Shown here piece by piece: positions 45,167-52,966 of a stretch of DNA of 64,000 bases. Position 1 is the stretch's first letter, and every line of letters starts with the position of its first letter. The notes under the pieces were generated by a model. It did not search any database. It was not told where the DNA came from and was given only the letters and a program-made list of their open reading frames with translations. A program made the translations under genes and the position numbers. Source of the stretch: Orlajensenia leifsoniae (GTDB lineage: Bacteria; Actinomycetota; Actinomycetes; Actinomycetales; Microbacteriaceae); contig NZ_SPQZ01000001.1 in the NCBI RefSeq assembly GCF_004570845.1, forward strand, positions 682,001-746,000, read 5' to 3'.

Positions 45167-46051
45167 TCACTCGGGGATGGGGACGGCGCTCCCTCTCACC
45201 GTGATGCCACCCGACACCGGGACGTCGACGGTGAGCACACTCGGGCGGCCGACGTGGCGACCCTGGTGCACGATCACGCGCGCCGGCGGCTCGATGAGGC
45301 CGAGCTCCCGCAGGTAGCCGCCGAGGGAGGCCGCCGCGGATCCCGTCGCGGGATCCTCGGTGATGCGGCCGACCGGGAAGATGTTGCGCGCCTCGAACTC
45401 GGCGGGGCCGACCGCTCGCAGCATGGTGATGGTGCCGGCCCAGCCCTCGACGTCCATGAGGGAGCGTGCGACGACGGGCGAGAAGGTGAAGGAGTCGAAG
45501 ACGTCGGCATCGGCGACGACGACGATCGGATGCCGGTTGCCTGCGAAGGCGACGCGCGGCGGGTAGCGATCGTCGAGCTGCGTCTCGCTGAGCGAGGTCA
45601 TGGCGAGGATCTGGCTGAGCGCTGCGGCGTCGAGTGGCTCGACGGCCGGGTCGACGCTGGTGAAGGCGGCGCTGATGCCGACCGGCGCGGAGGCGCCGGC
45701 ATCGGGGCCGGCATCCGGTGCTCCGGCATCAGTCACGATCGGGATCTCACCGACCGGGGTGCGGAACCGGATCTCGCCGACACCATCGCGCTCGGCGATC
45801 GCGACGGCGGTCGCGATGGTGGCGTGGCCGCAGAACGGCACCTCGGCGATCGGGCTGAAGTACCGGATCACGTGGATGCCGTCCTCGGCACCCGTCACGA
45901 ACGCGGTCTCGGCGTAGTCGATCTCGGCGGCGATGCGCTGCATCTCCTCGTCGGTCATCCCGCCGGCGTCGAGCACGACGCCGGCGGGATTGCCGCCGCG
46001 GGGGTCGGTGGTGAAGGCTGCGTAGCGGAGGATCTGCGGAGAGTCGGTCAC
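45167..46051 (-). CDS. PhzF-family isomerase-like protein
   Basis: 294 aa, GTG start with GAGGAT upstream. YAAFTTDPRGGNPAGVVLDA and ISAEIDYAETAFV-like AAEIDYAETAFVTGAEDG (catalytic Glu) mark the first half; PFCGHATIATAVAIAE is the family signature; TGSAAASLGGYLRELGLIEP and QGRHVGRPSVLTVDV mark the second half. It has the two-lobed PhzF fold. Few members have known reactions; the phenazine role is unlikely as no other phz gene is near. It is last in an ArsR-led operon. Confidence 0.88.
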   Translation of the reverse strand: MTDSPQILRYAAFTTDPRGGNPAGVVLDAGGMTDEEMQRIAAEIDYAETAFVTGAEDGIHVIRYFSPIAEVPFCGHATIATAVAIAERDGVGEIRFRTPVGEIPIVTDAGAPDAGPDAGASAPVGISAAFTSVDPAVEPLDAAALSQILAMTSLSETQLDDRYPPRVAFAGNRHPIVVVADADVFDSFTFSPVVARSLMDVEGWAGTITMLRAVGPAEFEARNIFPVGRITEDPATGSAAASLGGYLRELGLIEPPARVIVHQGRHVGRPSVLTVDVPVSGGITVRGSAVPIPE

Positions 46052-46066
46052 AGAACCATCCTCGCG

Positions 46067-46510
46067 CTATTCGACCTCGTACTCCTCGCCGAACCGCCCG
46101 CGGTACTCGACCGGGATGAGCGGCTTCTCGGCACGCACCCGCAGCTCCTGCACGGCCCAGCTGTTGCCGTCGGGGTCGCTGAAGCCGAAGAACGTGCCGC
46201 CGTCGCGCTCGTCGAAGACCGTCAGCTCGCTCGCGTCGACGCCGCGGCCGATGAGCTCCTCGCGCGCCGTGGCGGCATCCGAGACCACCAGCTGCAGACC
46301 CTTGAGCGAGCCCGGCTCCATCTGGTTCTGCGACGGCAGGGTGCCGATCACGATCGAGCAGCCGGAGCCGCGCGGAGTGAACTGCACGATGCGCGCCTCA
46401 CCCATGTCGGTGTCGTGATCGAGGTCGAAGCCGACCCTGTCGCGGTAGAACTCGATCGATCGCTCGATGTCCTTGACGGGCACGATGACGACTTCGAGGG
46501 TCCAGTCCAT
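46067..46510 (-). CDS. VOC (glyoxalase/bleomycin resistance) family protein
   Basis: 147 aa from the ATG at 46510 (AAAGGA 8 nt upstream; an ATG at 46519 touches that box and is less likely). EVVIVPVKDIERSIEFYRDR and GFDLDHDT begin the fold; QFTPRGSGCSIVIG, LQLVVSDAATAREEL and GTFFGFSDPDGNSWAVQELR (metal Glu region) are VOC features. The PhzF gene starts 15 bp downstream. It may be a metal-dependent dioxygenase, isomerase or binding protein; the substrate is unknown. Confidence 0.85.
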   Translation of the reverse strand: MDWTLEVVIVPVKDIERSIEFYRDRVGFDLDHDTDMGEARIVQFTPRGSGCSIVIGTLPSQNQMEPGSLKGLQLVVSDAATAREELIGRGVDASELTVFDERDGGTFFGFSDPDGNSWAVQELRVRAEKPLIPVEYRGRFGEEYEVE

Positions 46511-46530
46511 GATGTTCATCCTTTCGTTGG

Positions 46531-46614
46531 CTGGAAAGCGAGGAAGTCCGGTCAGGATCAGGCCCGCGGAGGCCGGCAGACCCACCGAGGAGGAAGAACT
46601 TCCTCGCTTTCCAG
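46531..46614. repeat. 17-bp perfect inverted repeat with 50-nt spacer between two operon genes
   Basis: CTGGAAAGCGAGGAAGT (46531-46547) and ACTTCCTCGCTTTCCAG (46598-46614) are exact reverse complements; the spacer contains a GGCCCGCGGAGGCC mini-hairpin. It lies between the VOC gene and the AHSA1-like gene. It could be an mRNA-processing or attenuation hairpin or a small mobile repeat. Confidence 0.7.
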
Positions 46615-46618
46615 AAGG

Positions 46619-47095
46619 TCAGCCGAGCAGATCCTCGAGGCGCTCGTAGCCCTCGCGCATGCCGGTCTCCATGCCCGAGGCGACCATGCCGTCGCGGGCC
46701 TCCTGGGTGGGGTAGACCGAGTGACCCTCGAGGCGCGTGCGACCGTTGCCGAGGTCGATGAAGCGCATCGAGTCGAGCGCCACGACGTCGGGGTAGCCCT
46801 CGAACTCGAAGGTCTGCACGGCGAACTCGTTCTCGCGCACGACGTGGAAGACGCCGTTGAAGCCGTACTTCTCGTCGCCGCGGCCGTGCACGTAGCGGTA
46901 GCGGCCTCCGGTGCGGAAGTCGTACTCCTCGATCTCCATCTCGAGATCGCGCGGACCGAGCCACTGCGCGACGAGGGCCGGGTCGCGGTGGGCGTTGAAG
47001 ACGGCCTCCACGGGGTAGTCGAACTCGCGCACGAAGTCGACGTACTGCACGCCTTCCGGCGCGGTGACGGTGAGTGCATTGGTGGTGGTGCTCAT
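46619..47095 (-). CDS. SRPBCC/AHSA1-like protein
   Basis: 158 aa. VDFVREFDYPVEAVFNAHRD, then QWLGPRDLEMEIEEYDFRTG and GGRYRYVHGRGDE give the START-like fold; AVQTFEFEGYPDVVALDSM and RLEGHSVYPTQEARDGMVAS follow, and GMREGYERLEDLLG ends. This is the DUF1801/AHSA1 (Aha1 C-terminal) family. It is encoded with ArsR regulators in many Actinobacteria. Likely binds a hydrophobic ligand. It overlaps the ArsR gene by 4 bp (ATGA). Confidence 0.85.
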   Translation of the reverse strand: MSTTTNALTVTAPEGVQYVDFVREFDYPVEAVFNAHRDPALVAQWLGPRDLEMEIEEYDFRTGGRYRYVHGRGDEKYGFNGVFHVVRENEFAVQTFEFEGYPDVVALDSMRFIDLGNGRTRLEGHSVYPTQEARDGMVASGMETGMREGYERLEDLLG

Positions 47096-47487
47096 TGTTC
47101 CTTCTCCTTGATGGTGTCGACGGATGGCGGTGCTGCTGCATCCGATGCGCCCATCGCGCCGAGCACCGCGTCGAGACTGCGGAACTGCTGCTCGTGGATG
47201 AGCCTGTACCGGTCGATCCAGCTGGTCATGCGTTCGAGCTCGACGGCGTTCAGGTGCACGGGGCGGCGCTGGGCATCACGCGTTCGCGTGACCAGCCCCG
47301 CCTGCTCCAGCACCTGGATGTGCTTCGAGACCGCCTGCTTGGAGATCTCGAACGGCTCCGCGAGTTCGTTGACCGTGGCCGAGCCTCGGCTGAGGCGGGC
47401 GATGATCCGGCGACGGATGGGGTCGGCCAGGGCCATGAATGCCCGGTCGAGCCGTTCCTCCGACTTCGGATCCACGATCATTATCAA
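47092..47487 (-). CDS. ArsR-family winged-helix regulator
   Basis: 131 aa. FMALADPIRRRIIARLSRGS, VNELAEPFEISKQAVSKHIQ and VLEQAGLVTRTRDAQRRPVH define the ArsR fold; HLNAVELERMTSWIDRYRLI is typical of the AHSA1-linked group. There is no metal-binding Cys pair in the helix, so it is probably not a metal sensor. It heads the ArsR-AHSA1-VOC-PhzF operon and probably binds the site just downstream of its own -10 box (47499-47512). Confidence 0.9.
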   Translation of the reverse strand: MIMIVDPKSEERLDRAFMALADPIRRRIIARLSRGSATVNELAEPFEISKQAVSKHIQVLEQAGLVTRTRDAQRRPVHLNAVELERMTSWIDRYRLIHEQQFRSLDAVLGAMGASDAAAPPSVDTIKEKEQ

Positions 47488-47498
47488 CCTTCTGCTTG

Positions 47499-47512
47499 AT
47501 CAACCACTTGAT
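47499..47512. promoter_or_regulatory. Probable ArsR-type operator
   Basis: ATCAA-CCAC-TTGAT is a perfect dyad; further TTGAT repeats flank it (47496-47500, 47513-47516). It lies between the -10 box and the start codon of the ArsR gene, so binding would block transcription. Confidence 0.55.
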
Positions 47513-47519
47513 TGATTAA

Positions 47520-47548
47520 AGAATACGGCGGAGATGCGGGGTTGTCAA
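47520..47548 (-). promoter_or_regulatory. Strong promoter of the ArsR operon
   Basis: Minus strand: -35 TTGACA (47543-47548), exactly 17-nt spacer, -10 TATTCT (47520-47525). Confidence 0.8.
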
Positions 47549-47585
47549 CGGTCGCGATCGATACCAGTGGGACCGTGACAGGGTC

Positions 47586-48155
47586 CTACTCGTCGATGGT
47601 GCGCACGACGCGCGCGGGAGAACCGACGGCGATCGTCCTGGCCGGGATGTTCTTGGTCACGACAGAGCCTGCGCCGATGACCGAGTCTTCGCCGATGGTG
47701 ACGCCAGGGAGAACCGTGACGTTGGCTCCCAGCCAGACATTTCGCTCGATGACCACAGCAGAGGGGATGAGGTCGGCGCGACGGCCGGGATGGATGTCGT
47801 GCTGGAGGGTGGCGATGACGACGTTGTGCCCGATCAGGCAGTCGTCGCCGATCGCGATGCCGCCCTGATCTTGGAATCGGCAGCCGGAGTTGATGAAGAC
47901 GCGCTTGCCGAGGGAGATGTTCCTCCCGAAGTCAGCGGTGAACGGCGGGAACAACGTCACTGTTTCATCGACGGGTGTTCCGATCAGCCGCCCGAGGATC
48001 TCCCGCACTTCACTCGGCTCGTGGTATCCCGTGTTGAGCTCCCCCGCGATGCGGAGTGCCGTCTGGCTGGTCTCGTGCATGACCGCATGGCCAGGCGAAC
48101 CACCCGTGACGCTCTCACCGGCGTCGAGGAGTGCGAGAAGTTCGGTGAGAGTCAT
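47586..48155 (-). CDS. Sugar O-acetyltransferase, LacA/Maa type
   Basis: 189 aa from the ATG at 48155 (GGAGG 5 nt upstream); a longer frame is open but unsupported. Hexapeptide coils: FTADFGRNISLGKRVFINSG, GIAIGDDCLIGHNVVIATLQ, VVIERNVWLGANVTVLPGVT and IGEDSVIGAGSVVTKNIPAR, ending VGSPARVVR. LQHDIHPGRR carries the catalytic His. An N-terminal ~60-residue helical part with SQTALRIAGELNTGYHEPS is typical of the maltose/galactoside acetyltransferase group. It acetylates a sugar with acetyl-CoA. It stands alone. Confidence 0.88.
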   Translation of the reverse strand: MTLTELLALLDAGESVTGGSPGHAVMHETSQTALRIAGELNTGYHEPSEVREILGRLIGTPVDETVTLFPPFTADFGRNISLGKRVFINSGCRFQDQGGIAIGDDCLIGHNVVIATLQHDIHPGRRADLIPSAVVIERNVWLGANVTVLPGVTIGEDSVIGAGSVVTKNIPARTIAVGSPARVVRTIDE

Positions 48156-48281
48156 GCTGACCTCCGAGTGGGTGGAGATGGGAGCCCGCCGGTCGCAATC
48201 ATTCTGACGGCCCGATGGGCGCGGGAACGCTCCCCGTTCAGATATCGTCCCACCAGCCCGACTGATCATGCGCAGTGAGCT

Positions 48282-49073
48282 TCAGCTGAGATCGTCGACC
48301 AGCATCTCCGCGACGGCCGCCATGCCTGCCGCATTCGGGTGGAACGGTGCTCCACCCCGCAGCGACAGGTGGAACTGCCGGGTCCACGGGGTCGGCGACC
48401 ACGCGTGGTGTTCTCTCGACCGGGCACCCGCTTCGAGGAACGTCCCTCCGTGCGTCGAGGTGGCGGACGCGAAAGTCGCACTGAGGCGGCTGGCGACGCC
48501 CCTGCCCCAGCTCACCAGATCGCCGCCGGGATGCGAGCGCAGAACGTCGAGCCTCCTGTCATCGGGTGTGTTCGGCGGGAGGATCGTCAGGTAGTCCACC
48601 AGGACGACCTGCGCGTCGGGCGCTCGATCCTGAACCGCGCGGATGAGCGTCGTGAGACTGGATTCCAAGACCCGGAACCGCTCGTCGGTCGATGCGGGAT
48701 CGGTGAAGTCAGTCACTCGACGGCGGAATGTCGGAATGGACCGCAACGGCCTGGGGAAGCTGGCGAGAGTCAGTGCTGGGACGTAGCCGATGTCGTTTCC
48801 GCCCGCGGTGACGGTCACCAGGCGAGTGGCGGGCCCGAGAGCATGGATCTGAGGAGGACGACCGGCCGTTCCCTCCAGGACGTCTCCGATCGTCGCACCC
48901 GAGTAGGTCACATCCTTCAGCGTCAGCCTCAACCTCCCCGCAGCGATGTGGGCGTAGTTGCTGTCGGATCGGCCTGACGCACGCGGAGCTCCAGCGGTAC
49001 GAGGCGACAGACCAGGGCCGGCCGCGAATGAGCTTCCCAGAGCGACGTATTCGCTGCCGTGCTCGACCGGCAT
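48282..49073 (-). CDS. SGNH/GDSL-like hydrolase
   Basis: 263 aa, no signal peptide. YVALGSSFAAGPGL is block I (GSS in place of GDS, catalytic Ser), YSGATIGDVLEG is block II, VTVTAGGNDIGY is block III with Asn, and GGAPFHPNAAGM holds the catalytic His. The Asp usually three residues before that His is replaced by Ala, so it may work as a Ser-His dyad. It is the last of the four-gene operon and 7 bp from the hydrolase gene. Esterase on an unknown substrate. Confidence 0.8.
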   Translation of the reverse strand: MPVEHGSEYVALGSSFAAGPGLSPRTAGAPRASGRSDSNYAHIAAGRLRLTLKDVTYSGATIGDVLEGTAGRPPQIHALGPATRLVTVTAGGNDIGYVPALTLASFPRPLRSIPTFRRRVTDFTDPASTDERFRVLESSLTTLIRAVQDRAPDAQVVLVDYLTILPPNTPDDRRLDVLRSHPGGDLVSWGRGVASRLSATFASATSTHGGTFLEAGARSREHHAWSPTPWTRQFHLSLRGGAPFHPNAAGMAAVAEMLVDDLS

Positions 49074-49080
49074 CTCACTG

Positions 49081-49902
49081 CTACTTCGCGATGAAGTCGA
49101 GGATGTCGCGATCGAGTTCCCTCTGGTACTCGCCGTAGATGCCGTGCGGTCGCCCCGGGTACACCTTGAGGGTCCCGTTCTTCAGGAGCGTGATCGCCTT
49201 CTTCGACGCCGCGTCGACCGGGACGATCTGGTCGTCGTCACCGTGGGCGAGGAACACCGGCACGTCGATCGCCTTCAGGTCGTCGGTCAAGTCGGTCTCG
49301 GAGAATGCGGCGATGCAGTCAAATGCCGCGGCGACGTTCATCTGCATGCCCTGCCGCCAGAAGTCGTCGATCTGACCCGCGGATACGAGGGATCCCTCAC
49401 GGTTGGCTCCGAAGAACGGATGCGCAAGGTCTCTGTAGTACTGCGACCTGTCGGAGAGCACTCCGTTCCTGATGGCGTCGAAGACCTCGATCGGCGCACC
49501 CTCCGGATTGGCATCGGTCTTGAGCATCAAGGGGGGAATCGCGCCAGCCGTGATCAGTTTCGCGACGCGGTCCTTGCCATACCGGGCGGCGTAGCGCACG
49601 ACTTCTCCACCTCCCGTCGAGTGACCGACGAGCACGACATCGCGCAGGTCGAGGGCTTCGACGAGGTCGTTGAGGTCGGCCGCGTAGTGGTCCATGTCGT
49701 TGCCGGTGTACGTCTTGCTCGATCGCCCATGCCCACGGCGATCGTGAGCGATCGCCCGGTAGCCGGCATCGGCGAAGATCTTGAGTTCGAGGGCCCAGGC
49801 ATCGGAGTTGAGGGGCCAGCCGTGGCTCAGGAGAATCGGCTGCCCGCTCCCCTGCTCGGTGTAGTAGATCTCAACCCCGTCAGAGGTGGTGATGTATGGC
49901 AT
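49081..49902 (-). CDS. Alpha/beta hydrolase, non-heme chloroperoxidase-like
   Basis: 273 aa. YYTEQGSGQPILLSHGWPLN (oxyanion H-G), YRAIAHDRRGHGRSSK, VLVGHSTGGGEVVRYAARYG (nucleophile Ser elbow), HGDDDQIVPVDA (Asp) and PGRPHGIYGEYQRELDRDIL (His) form the triad. This is the chloroperoxidase/arylesterase group (perhydrolase-like), which usually acts as an esterase. It lies in the middle of the operon. AIPPLMLKTDANPEG is a family lid sequence. Confidence 0.88.
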   Translation of the reverse strand: MPYITTSDGVEIYYTEQGSGQPILLSHGWPLNSDAWALELKIFADAGYRAIAHDRRGHGRSSKTYTGNDMDHYAADLNDLVEALDLRDVVLVGHSTGGGEVVRYAARYGKDRVAKLITAGAIPPLMLKTDANPEGAPIEVFDAIRNGVLSDRSQYYRDLAHPFFGANREGSLVSAGQIDDFWRQGMQMNVAAAFDCIAAFSETDLTDDLKAIDVPVFLAHGDDDQIVPVDAASKKAITLLKNGTLKVYPGRPHGIYGEYQRELDRDILDFIAK

Positions 49903-49942
49903 CGTCTTCTCGCTTTCAGATCGGTTCGTCGCGTACGGAGGG

Positions 49943-50800
49943 TCAGTCGGCCAGGAAGGTCAGGGTGTCCCGAGCGGCCCGGGCGGCGTGCTGGAAGATC
50001 GACCCGTGCGAGGCATCCGGATAGATGCGCAGTGTCGCGTTCGGGATCAGGCCGGCGAGGAGGTAGCTGGCCTTCGTGGGGATCATGATGTCGTCGTCGC
50101 CCTGCAGGACGAGGACGGGCTGACGCAGGTCGGCCAGGCGGGCAAGCGCGTCCCAGTCGCGAACACCCCAGGCCAGCACGGCCTCGTACTGGGCGTTCTT
50201 CGTCTCCAACGACGGCTGCTCGTCCCGGCCCGCCTGCCATCCGTAGATCCGCCCGAGCGATTCCTGGCCGGCCTGCTGGCTGGAATCGGTGTGGGCATAG
50301 AAGACGTAGAGCACACCGGCGGGGCCGGTGGCGTCGGCGACGACGGCGTCCTCGACGTCCTTGCTCCACCGCCCCATGCCGGGGGCGCCCTTCGGACCGG
50401 TGCCGGCCAGGATGATTCGCCGCACGAGGCCGGGCTGGGAGAGGGCGATCTCCTGCGACACGAAGCCGCCGAGCGAGAAGCCGAAGAGGTCGACCTCGGT
50501 CAGGCCGAGCGCCGTGATGAAGGCAACGGCGTCGTCGGCCATCTGCTCGACCGTGCTGGGCGTGGTCCCGTCGGTGCCCCCGACGCCGGTGTTGTCGAAC
50601 AGGATCACGTCGCGTTCGGCAGCGATCTGATCGACGAGTCTCGGGTCCCAATTGTCGATGTTGCCACGGAAGTGTTGCAGGAACACCAGCGGGACGCCGG
50701 TGCCGGTGCCGAAGCGGCGGTAGGCGTAGGTCACTCCGTTCGTCGCCTCGACAGAAGCCACTGGAGTGTCGACGAGTCCGGGTGTCGAGCTTGTGATCAT
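49943..50800 (-). CDS. Alpha/beta hydrolase
   Basis: 285 aa from the ATG at 50800 (AAGGAAAGG upstream). YRRFGTGTGVPLVFLQHFRG begins the fold with the HF-R-G oxyanion segment, DLFGFSLGGFVSQEIALSQP has the nucleophile Ser, QGDDDIMIP holds the Asp, and YPDASHGSIFQHA the His. It matches the haloalkane dehalogenase-like and ring-cleavage hydrolase group seen next to TetR and tautomerase genes. The function is a guess: hydrolysis of an ester or C-C bond. It sits between the tautomerase and the chloroperoxidase-like genes. Confidence 0.85.
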   Translation of the reverse strand: MITSSTPGLVDTPVASVEATNGVTYAYRRFGTGTGVPLVFLQHFRGNIDNWDPRLVDQIAAERDVILFDNTGVGGTDGTTPSTVEQMADDAVAFITALGLTEVDLFGFSLGGFVSQEIALSQPGLVRRIILAGTGPKGAPGMGRWSKDVEDAVVADATGPAGVLYVFYAHTDSSQQAGQESLGRIYGWQAGRDEQPSLETKNAQYEAVLAWGVRDWDALARLADLRQPVLVLQGDDDIMIPTKASYLLAGLIPNATLRIYPDASHGSIFQHAARAARDTLTFLAD

Positions 50801-50873
50801 TGCCGTGCCTTTCCTTGCGTGATTCATTGCTTGCTCGGTGGTGGGGCGTTCGTGACTGCGCCGTGCCGGGAGG

Positions 50874-51302
50874 TCAGGCCCGGAGCGCTCCGATCTCCGC
50901 ACGGGCGGCCGCCACGATCTCGTCGTTCGTGTGCGCGTGCCCCCAGAGCCCCCAGCCGCCGGGGGTTGCCTCCGTCAGGAGAACCCACGTGCGTTCGGAC
51001 AGGCCGGGGTCGCCGGCTGCCGCGGAGACGATCTCGGTCAGCTGGGATACCACCGCCATCTGCTTGTCACGATCGAGCGCGCCCGCATTGGTGAGCACCT
51101 GCACCCGAACGTGGTCGGTGTCGCCATCGACGTTGCAGAGAGCCCCCTCGGGGAGCTCATGGACGAACGCAGCGGTGTTCTTCCGGAACATCGGGATGTC
51201 GGGCACCTCCTCGATCGCCTTCACGGCTGTCGCCAGGTCGAGTGCGAGCTGGCGCCTGTCAGCGAAGGTGCCCGCGGTGGCGTAGACGTCGATCATCGGC
51301 AC
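50874..51302 (-). CDS. Tautomerase-superfamily protein
   Basis: 142 aa starting at a GTG at 51302, which puts Pro as residue 2 (V-P-MIDVYATAG), so that Met removal gives the N-terminal Pro that is the catalytic base of this superfamily; GGGAGA is 6 nt upstream. A beta-alpha-beta unit (MIDVYATAGTF, LALDLATAVKAIEE) is repeated in the second half (HVRVQVLTNAGALDRDKQM). ATPGGWGLWGHAHTNDEI is the C-terminal part. It is first in the operon, facing the TetR gene, and probably forms a trimer. The substrate is unknown. Confidence 0.8.
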   Translation of the reverse strand: MPMIDVYATAGTFADRRQLALDLATAVKAIEEVPDIPMFRKNTAAFVHELPEGALCNVDGDTDHVRVQVLTNAGALDRDKQMAVVSQLTEIVSAAAGDPGLSERTWVLLTEATPGGWGLWGHAHTNDEIVAAARAEIGALRA

Positions 51303-51330
51303 GATTTTTCTCCCTTGTCTCTGCACCCAG

Positions 51331-51358
51331 CTTGACTATGTAAGTCTGCATAGTCAAG
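51331..51358. promoter_or_regulatory. 28-bp palindrome, probable TetR operator
   Basis: CTTGACTATG (51331-51340) and CATAGTCAAG (51349-51358) are exact inverted repeats separated by TAAGTCTG. It lies between the tautomerase operon and the divergent TetR gene, so one site can control both. TTGACT in each arm could double as -35. Confidence 0.75.
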
Positions 51359-51419
51359 AGAATTATGATATTTCGCATATTATTGATCCCACTGGCTGGC
51401 GAATCGACAAGGAGGCACT

Positions 51420-51986
51420 GTGGCGAAGGACACGCGACAGCAGATGATCGATGGCACCGTCCATCTCCTCGCCAGAGGGGGTATGCAGCAGACCTCGTTC
51501 GCGACGGTGCTCGAGTACACGAACGCGCCACGGGGGTCGGTCTACCACCACTTCCCGGATGGAAAGAACCAGCTCGTATCCGAGGCGGTCGCCTTGTCGG
51601 GCGCTCGATCGATCGCGATGATCCGGGCATGGCGTGGCGAGCGTGCAGATGTGATCGCCGAGCGTTTTCTCTCCGCCTGGCGGATGCTCCTCACAGGCAC
51701 GAACTTCAGCACAGGATGCGCGGTCGTTGCGGTGACGACGTCGACGGACTCCTCAGAGGTGTTGAACGAGACGGCGACAGTCTTCCGCACGTGGCGCGAA
51801 GAGCTGGCTCTGCTCATGACCGAAGGCGGATTGCCCGAACGGCACGCTCCGGGCGTTGCGGCCCTGCTCATCGCGGCGGCGGAAGGTGCCGTGGTGATGT
51901 GCAGGGCGGAGCAGCGGATCGAACCTCTCGATGACGTCACCAGGGAAGTGTTGGCTCGGATCGCGGACCTGATCGACAACCCCTGA
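51420..51986 (+). CDS. TetR/AcrR-family regulator
   Basis: 188 aa, GTG start with AGGAGG 7 nt upstream. The N-terminal HTH is clear: QMIDGTVHLLARGGMQQTSF and ATVLEYTNAPRGSVYHHFPD, then GKNQLVSEAVALSGAR. The ligand-binding part (about 70-180) has an unusual Cys (FSTGCAVVAVTT) and another in MCRAEQRI. It is the LmrA/YxaF-like type (TetR_C_33-like). It is divergent from the tautomerase-hydrolase operon and probably represses it through the palindrome at 51331-51358. Confidence 0.92.
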   Translation: MAKDTRQQMIDGTVHLLARGGMQQTSFATVLEYTNAPRGSVYHHFPDGKNQLVSEAVALSGARSIAMIRAWRGERADVIAERFLSAWRMLLTGTNFSTGCAVVAVTTSTDSSEVLNETATVFRTWREELALLMTEGGLPERHAPGVAALLIAAAEGAVVMCRAEQRIEPLDDVTREVLARIADLIDNP

Positions 51987-52049
51987 TGATCGGCTACCCC
52001 GTTATGTCGCACTGAGTGCCAGCCAGGTCGATGCGCGCCGAAAGACCGG

Positions 52050-52055
52050 CAGGAT
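52050..52055 (+). promoter_or_regulatory. Possible -10 of a leaderless promoter (SDR gene)
   Basis: CAGGAT lies 6 nt before the ATG at 52062. The first base is off consensus, so the call is weak. Confidence 0.3.
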
Positions 52056-52061
52056 GGACTC

Positions 52062-52925
52062 ATGCGCATCGTGGTGACTGGTGGATCGGGCAAGCTCGGA
52101 CGAACGGTGGTGCGCGAGCTCGCGGCATCCGGTCACGAGGTGGTCAATCTCGACCAGAACGGCGAGCGCGGGCCGGGGTTCCTGCGGGTCGACCTGAGCG
52201 ACTTCGGTGCCGTGATCGATGCGATCGCCGGCCTCGCCGAGCAGCCGGACGGCCACGAGGATCGCGGCAACGTCGACGCCCTCGTTCACCTGGCCGCAGT
52301 ACCGGCGCCCGGGATCGTGAGCGACGTGAGCACCTTCTCCAACAACATGATCGGCACCTTCAACGTGTTCTGGGCGGCGAAGCGACTCGGCATCCGGCGC
52401 ATCGTCTACGCCTCGAGCGAGACCGTGCTCGGTCTGCCGTTCGATGTGCCGCCGCCCTACATCCCCGTCGACGAGGAGTACCCGGCGCGACCCGAGAGCG
52501 TCTACTCGCTGGTGAAGCACCTCGAGGAGCAGCTGGCGATCGAGCTCGTGCGCTGGGACCCCGAGCTGTCGATCACGGCGCTGCGCTTCTCGAACGTGAT
52601 GGACCCGGAGGACTACGCGGCGTTCCCGTCATTCGACTCGGACGCGAACGCACGCAAGTGGAACCTGTGGGGCTACATCGACGGCCGCGACGGCGCTCAG
52701 GCCATCGAGCGTGCGTTGACGACGGCAGGGCCGGGGTTCGACCGCTTCATCATCGCGGCCGCCGACACCGTGATGAGTCGGCCCAACGCCGAGCTCGTCG
52801 CCGAGGTGTTCCCCGAGGTGCCGCTGCACCGCGAGCTCGGCGAGAACGACACCCTGCTCTCGATCGCGAAGGCGCGGCGGGTGCTGGGCTTCGAGCCGGA
52901 GCACTCGTGGCGGGATCACGCCTGA
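52062..52925 (+). CDS. NAD-dependent epimerase/dehydratase family (extended SDR)
   Basis: 287 aa. MRIVVTGGSGKLGRTVVREL has the TGxxGxxG NAD site; NVDALVHLAAVPAPGI and RIVYASSETVLG hold the catalytic Ser region, PESVYSLVKHLEEQLAIELV holds YxxxK, and ITALRFSNVMDPEDY follows. Members with this sequence reduce or epimerise sugar nucleotides or related carbonyls. A conserved substrate side (AAADTVMSRPNAEL) is seen. No pathway partner is close by, so the substrate is open. Confidence 0.88.
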   Translation: MRIVVTGGSGKLGRTVVRELAASGHEVVNLDQNGERGPGFLRVDLSDFGAVIDAIAGLAEQPDGHEDRGNVDALVHLAAVPAPGIVSDVSTFSNNMIGTFNVFWAAKRLGIRRIVYASSETVLGLPFDVPPPYIPVDEEYPARPESVYSLVKHLEEQLAIELVRWDPELSITALRFSNVMDPEDYAAFPSFDSDANARKWNLWGYIDGRDGAQAIERALTTAGPGFDRFIIAAADTVMSRPNAELVAEVFPEVPLHRELGENDTLLSIAKARRVLGFEPEHSWRDHA

Positions 52926-52966
52926 CGCTTCGACCGCGGGCTTAGCACCTGGCCTCAGCGAGCGTG
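52926..52966. repeat. Dispersed intergenic repeat, family 2, copy c
   Basis: Has CGCTTCGACCGCGGGCTT and GGCCTCAGCGAGCG as in the other two copies, and starts right after the SDR stop. It runs 12 bp into the convergent MarR gene. Confidence 0.55.

Noticed and set aside
46067-46585. VOC protein with the longer N-terminus from 46585
   Set aside because: The extra residues are encoded by the inverted repeat and lack family similarity; the start at 46510 has a ribosome site.
43940-47515. 1191-codon plus-strand frame
   Set aside because: Crosses several real minus-strand genes and the strong hairpin at 44976; shadow of GC bias.
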